Positions 63,040 through 64,000 of a stretch of 64,000 nucleotides of DNA are shown in pieces. The notes under the pieces are model-generated. The model saw only the letters and a program-made list of their open reading frames with translations, was not told the DNA's origin and searched no databases. The translations under genes and the position numbers were made by a program. Where the stretch lies: the NCBI GenBank assembly GCA_024635795.1, contig JAGXIH010000005.1, positions 34,483-98,482 of the forward strand. The letters are read 5' to 3'. How positions within the stretch are numbered: position 1 is the first letter of the stretch; each line of letters opens with the position of its first letter. The stretch is from Salegentibacter sp. (lineage in GTDB: Bacteria > Bacteroidota > Bacteroidia > Flavobacteriales > Flavobacteriaceae).

Positions 63040-63843
63040 ATGAAAAAATATATATTTCTACTATTTACATTTATAACAATTTCTGCTTTTAGTCAAAAGG
63101 AGATATTTATTTTAGATTCACTTTCTAAAAAACCAATTGAATATGCTAATGTAAACTTCATAGGTTCAGATAAAGGGACTTACTCAAATACAAATGGTAT
63201 TAGTAAAATACCCCTTGAGATTAAAAAAATTTCTATATCGAGTGTAGGGTATGAAAAAAAAATTATTTCTAAATTTAGTGATACTATTTTTTTAACCCCT
63301 AAGGTAATAGAGTTACCTGATGTTTTTATCAGACCTAACTCAAAATCAGTTTTAGGTAAAGAAAAAAGCAAATTATATATTGGTTTTAATTCAAATTCCA
63401 AAAGTGTGATTTTTGTTAAAAAAATTATCTTAAATGATAATGTAAATCTTCTTAAAGCACACTTTGATTTAATAAATAATAAGGTATCTAAAAAGTTTAG
63501 ATTATTAATTTTTGATGTAAATAAAAAGAATAAGCCAGGCAATAATATTTTGAATACAGATATAATTTCTGAAATTAAATCTAATGAAAAAAATATAACT
63601 ATAGAATTAAACGATTTTGATATCAGTTTGAGAAAAGGAATTTATTTTTTAGGTATTGAAATTTTTGAATTAACAAATGAAAATAAAGAACCACCTATTA
63701 AAATAGGATGTTACAAATCTTCAAATAAAAATAAAAGTTTTTTTAAGCCAGTATTTAATGATGATTCTGATTGGAATACAATTAAAACTTATAATGGAAA
63801 AAAAGATTACTCATTTAATTTTTACTTATCAATTCAAAAGTAG
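63040..63843 (+). CDS. Exported protein with carboxypeptidase-regulatory-like domain (cassette 2)
   Basis: 267 residues. Signal peptide MKKYIFLLFTFITISAFSQ; then IFILDSLSKKPIEYANVNFIGSDKGTYSNTNGISKIPLEIKKISISSVGYEKK (about 22-80), a CarboxypepD_reg-like/CnaB-type domain as found at the N-terminus of TonB receptors, but here no barrel follows. The rest (about 110-267) is a second beta domain with no match. Very AT-rich. Its stop is 10 nt before the attC-like left arm. Confidence 0.75.
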   Translation: MKKYIFLLFTFITISAFSQKEIFILDSLSKKPIEYANVNFIGSDKGTYSNTNGISKIPLEIKKISISSVGYEKKIISKFSDTIFLTPKVIELPDVFIRPNSKSVLGKEKSKLYIGFNSNSKSVIFVKKIILNDNVNLLKAHFDLINNKVSKKFRLLIFDVNKKNKPGNNILNTDIISEIKSNEKNITIELNDFDISLRKGIYFLGIEIFELTNENKEPPIKIGCYKSSNKNKSFFKPVFNDDSDWNTIKTYNGKKDYSFNFYLSIQK

Positions 63844-63853
63844 TAGTAAAAAC

Positions 63854-63862
63854 GGCTACCAA
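63854..63862 (+). other. Left core of cassette 2 attC-like site, cut by intron
   Basis: GGCTACCAA, complementary to the cassette's first nine bases. The next base should be C but is T, the last intron base read on the plus strand. Confidence 0.6.
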
Positions 63863-64000
63863 TCGAGTAGACGGCTCCGCCGTTAATTGACGGAGTGCGC
63901 CTCTCACACCACCGTACGTACGGGTCTCGTATACGGCGGTTCATAATCCATCTTTTCAATCGCTCTTTACACCAATTGAAACTATTTCATACTTTATGAA
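63863..64000 (-). mobile_element. Group II intron 3' end (class IIC-like), runs off window
   Basis: On the minus strand: domain V at 63940-63908 (ACCGCCGTA ... TACGGTGGT with a CG bulge and short upper helix TACG/CGTA) carrying a CGC triad, then a GTGTGAGAGG linker, domain VI hairpin (63902-63871, CTCCG.../...CGGAG) and the end CTACTCGA, followed by the exon TTGGTAGCCG. The minus frame from 64000 to about 63957 (FIKYEIVSIGVKSD then stop) may be the end of the intron-encoded reverse transcriptase; that is uncertain. The 5' part is outside. Confidence 0.78.

Larger units (their letters stand above)
62593..63862 (+). mobile_element. Integron-like gene cassette 2 (interrupted at its attC by an intron)
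   Basis: Starts TTGGTAGCC (62593-62601), which is exactly complementary to GGCTACCAA at 63854-63862, 10 nt after the last stop codon. Beyond 63862 the expected C and attC arm are replaced by the 3' end of a group II intron. Two exported-protein genes with their own promoter and a terminator between them. Confidence 0.65.

Overview
The window is chromosomal DNA of a member of Bacteroidota, class Flavobacteriia. The evidence is the combination of promoters of the TAnnTTTG type, weak Shine-Dalgarno usage, a type IX secretion tail, TonB-type outer-membrane receptors, the lineage-typical DUF6452/DUF6048, DUF4834 and CCC-motif proteins, and a candidate sulfonolipid gene pair typical of gliding flavobacteria. 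Genus was not determined. No rRNA or tRNA gene was recognised.

Positions 1-57050 are ordinary, densely packed housekeeping DNA. In order: the 3' part of uvrA; a secreted protein with a basic tail behind a sigma54-like site; an envelope polysaccharide block on the minus strand (flippase, glycosyltransferase, YfhO); two adjacent PLP enzymes that look like the sulfonolipid (capnine) pair; peptidases, YbaB and threonine aldolase; prfB with a programmed +1 frameshift; an outer-membrane receptor; fumC; a ResB-CcsA cytochrome c assembly fusion; a compact plus-strand run (DUF2520, KdsC-like, SugE, UbiA, Maf, MscS); PIG-L with a sodium:solute symporter and a 35-residue membrane peptide between them; trxB, TRIC and a YeeE/YedE sulfur pair; acyl-CoA carboxylase; cysteine desulfurase; a T9SS cargo protein; rocD; and rlmD with DUF6452/DUF6048, an RNA methyltransferase and a ZIP transporter. 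Strong bidirectional hairpin terminators separate convergent genes.

Several intergenic stretches carry uncatalogued repeats: a 99-bp tandem array running out of rlmD, a 14-bp G/T-rich tandem array, short 11-bp and 15-bp tandems, and CCTGAA palindromes.

Positions 57293-64000 form an accessory region. It starts with an IntI-like tyrosine recombinase, followed directly by a broken higBA toxin-antitoxin locus, a GT4 glycosyltransferase and then AT-rich DNA. That AT-rich DNA has the exact end logic of integron gene cassettes: the first bases of each cassette are complementary to a sequence just after its own last gene. Cassette 1 (60459-62592) has a full, about 200-nt attC-like fold and two exported proteins. 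Cassette 2 (62593 to about 63862) again carries two exported proteins, and its attC-like site is interrupted at the core by the 3' end of a minus-strand group II intron with a CGC-triad domain V. I read this as an integron-like cassette system with unusually long recombination sites and a non-classical integrase. It is the most interesting part of the window.
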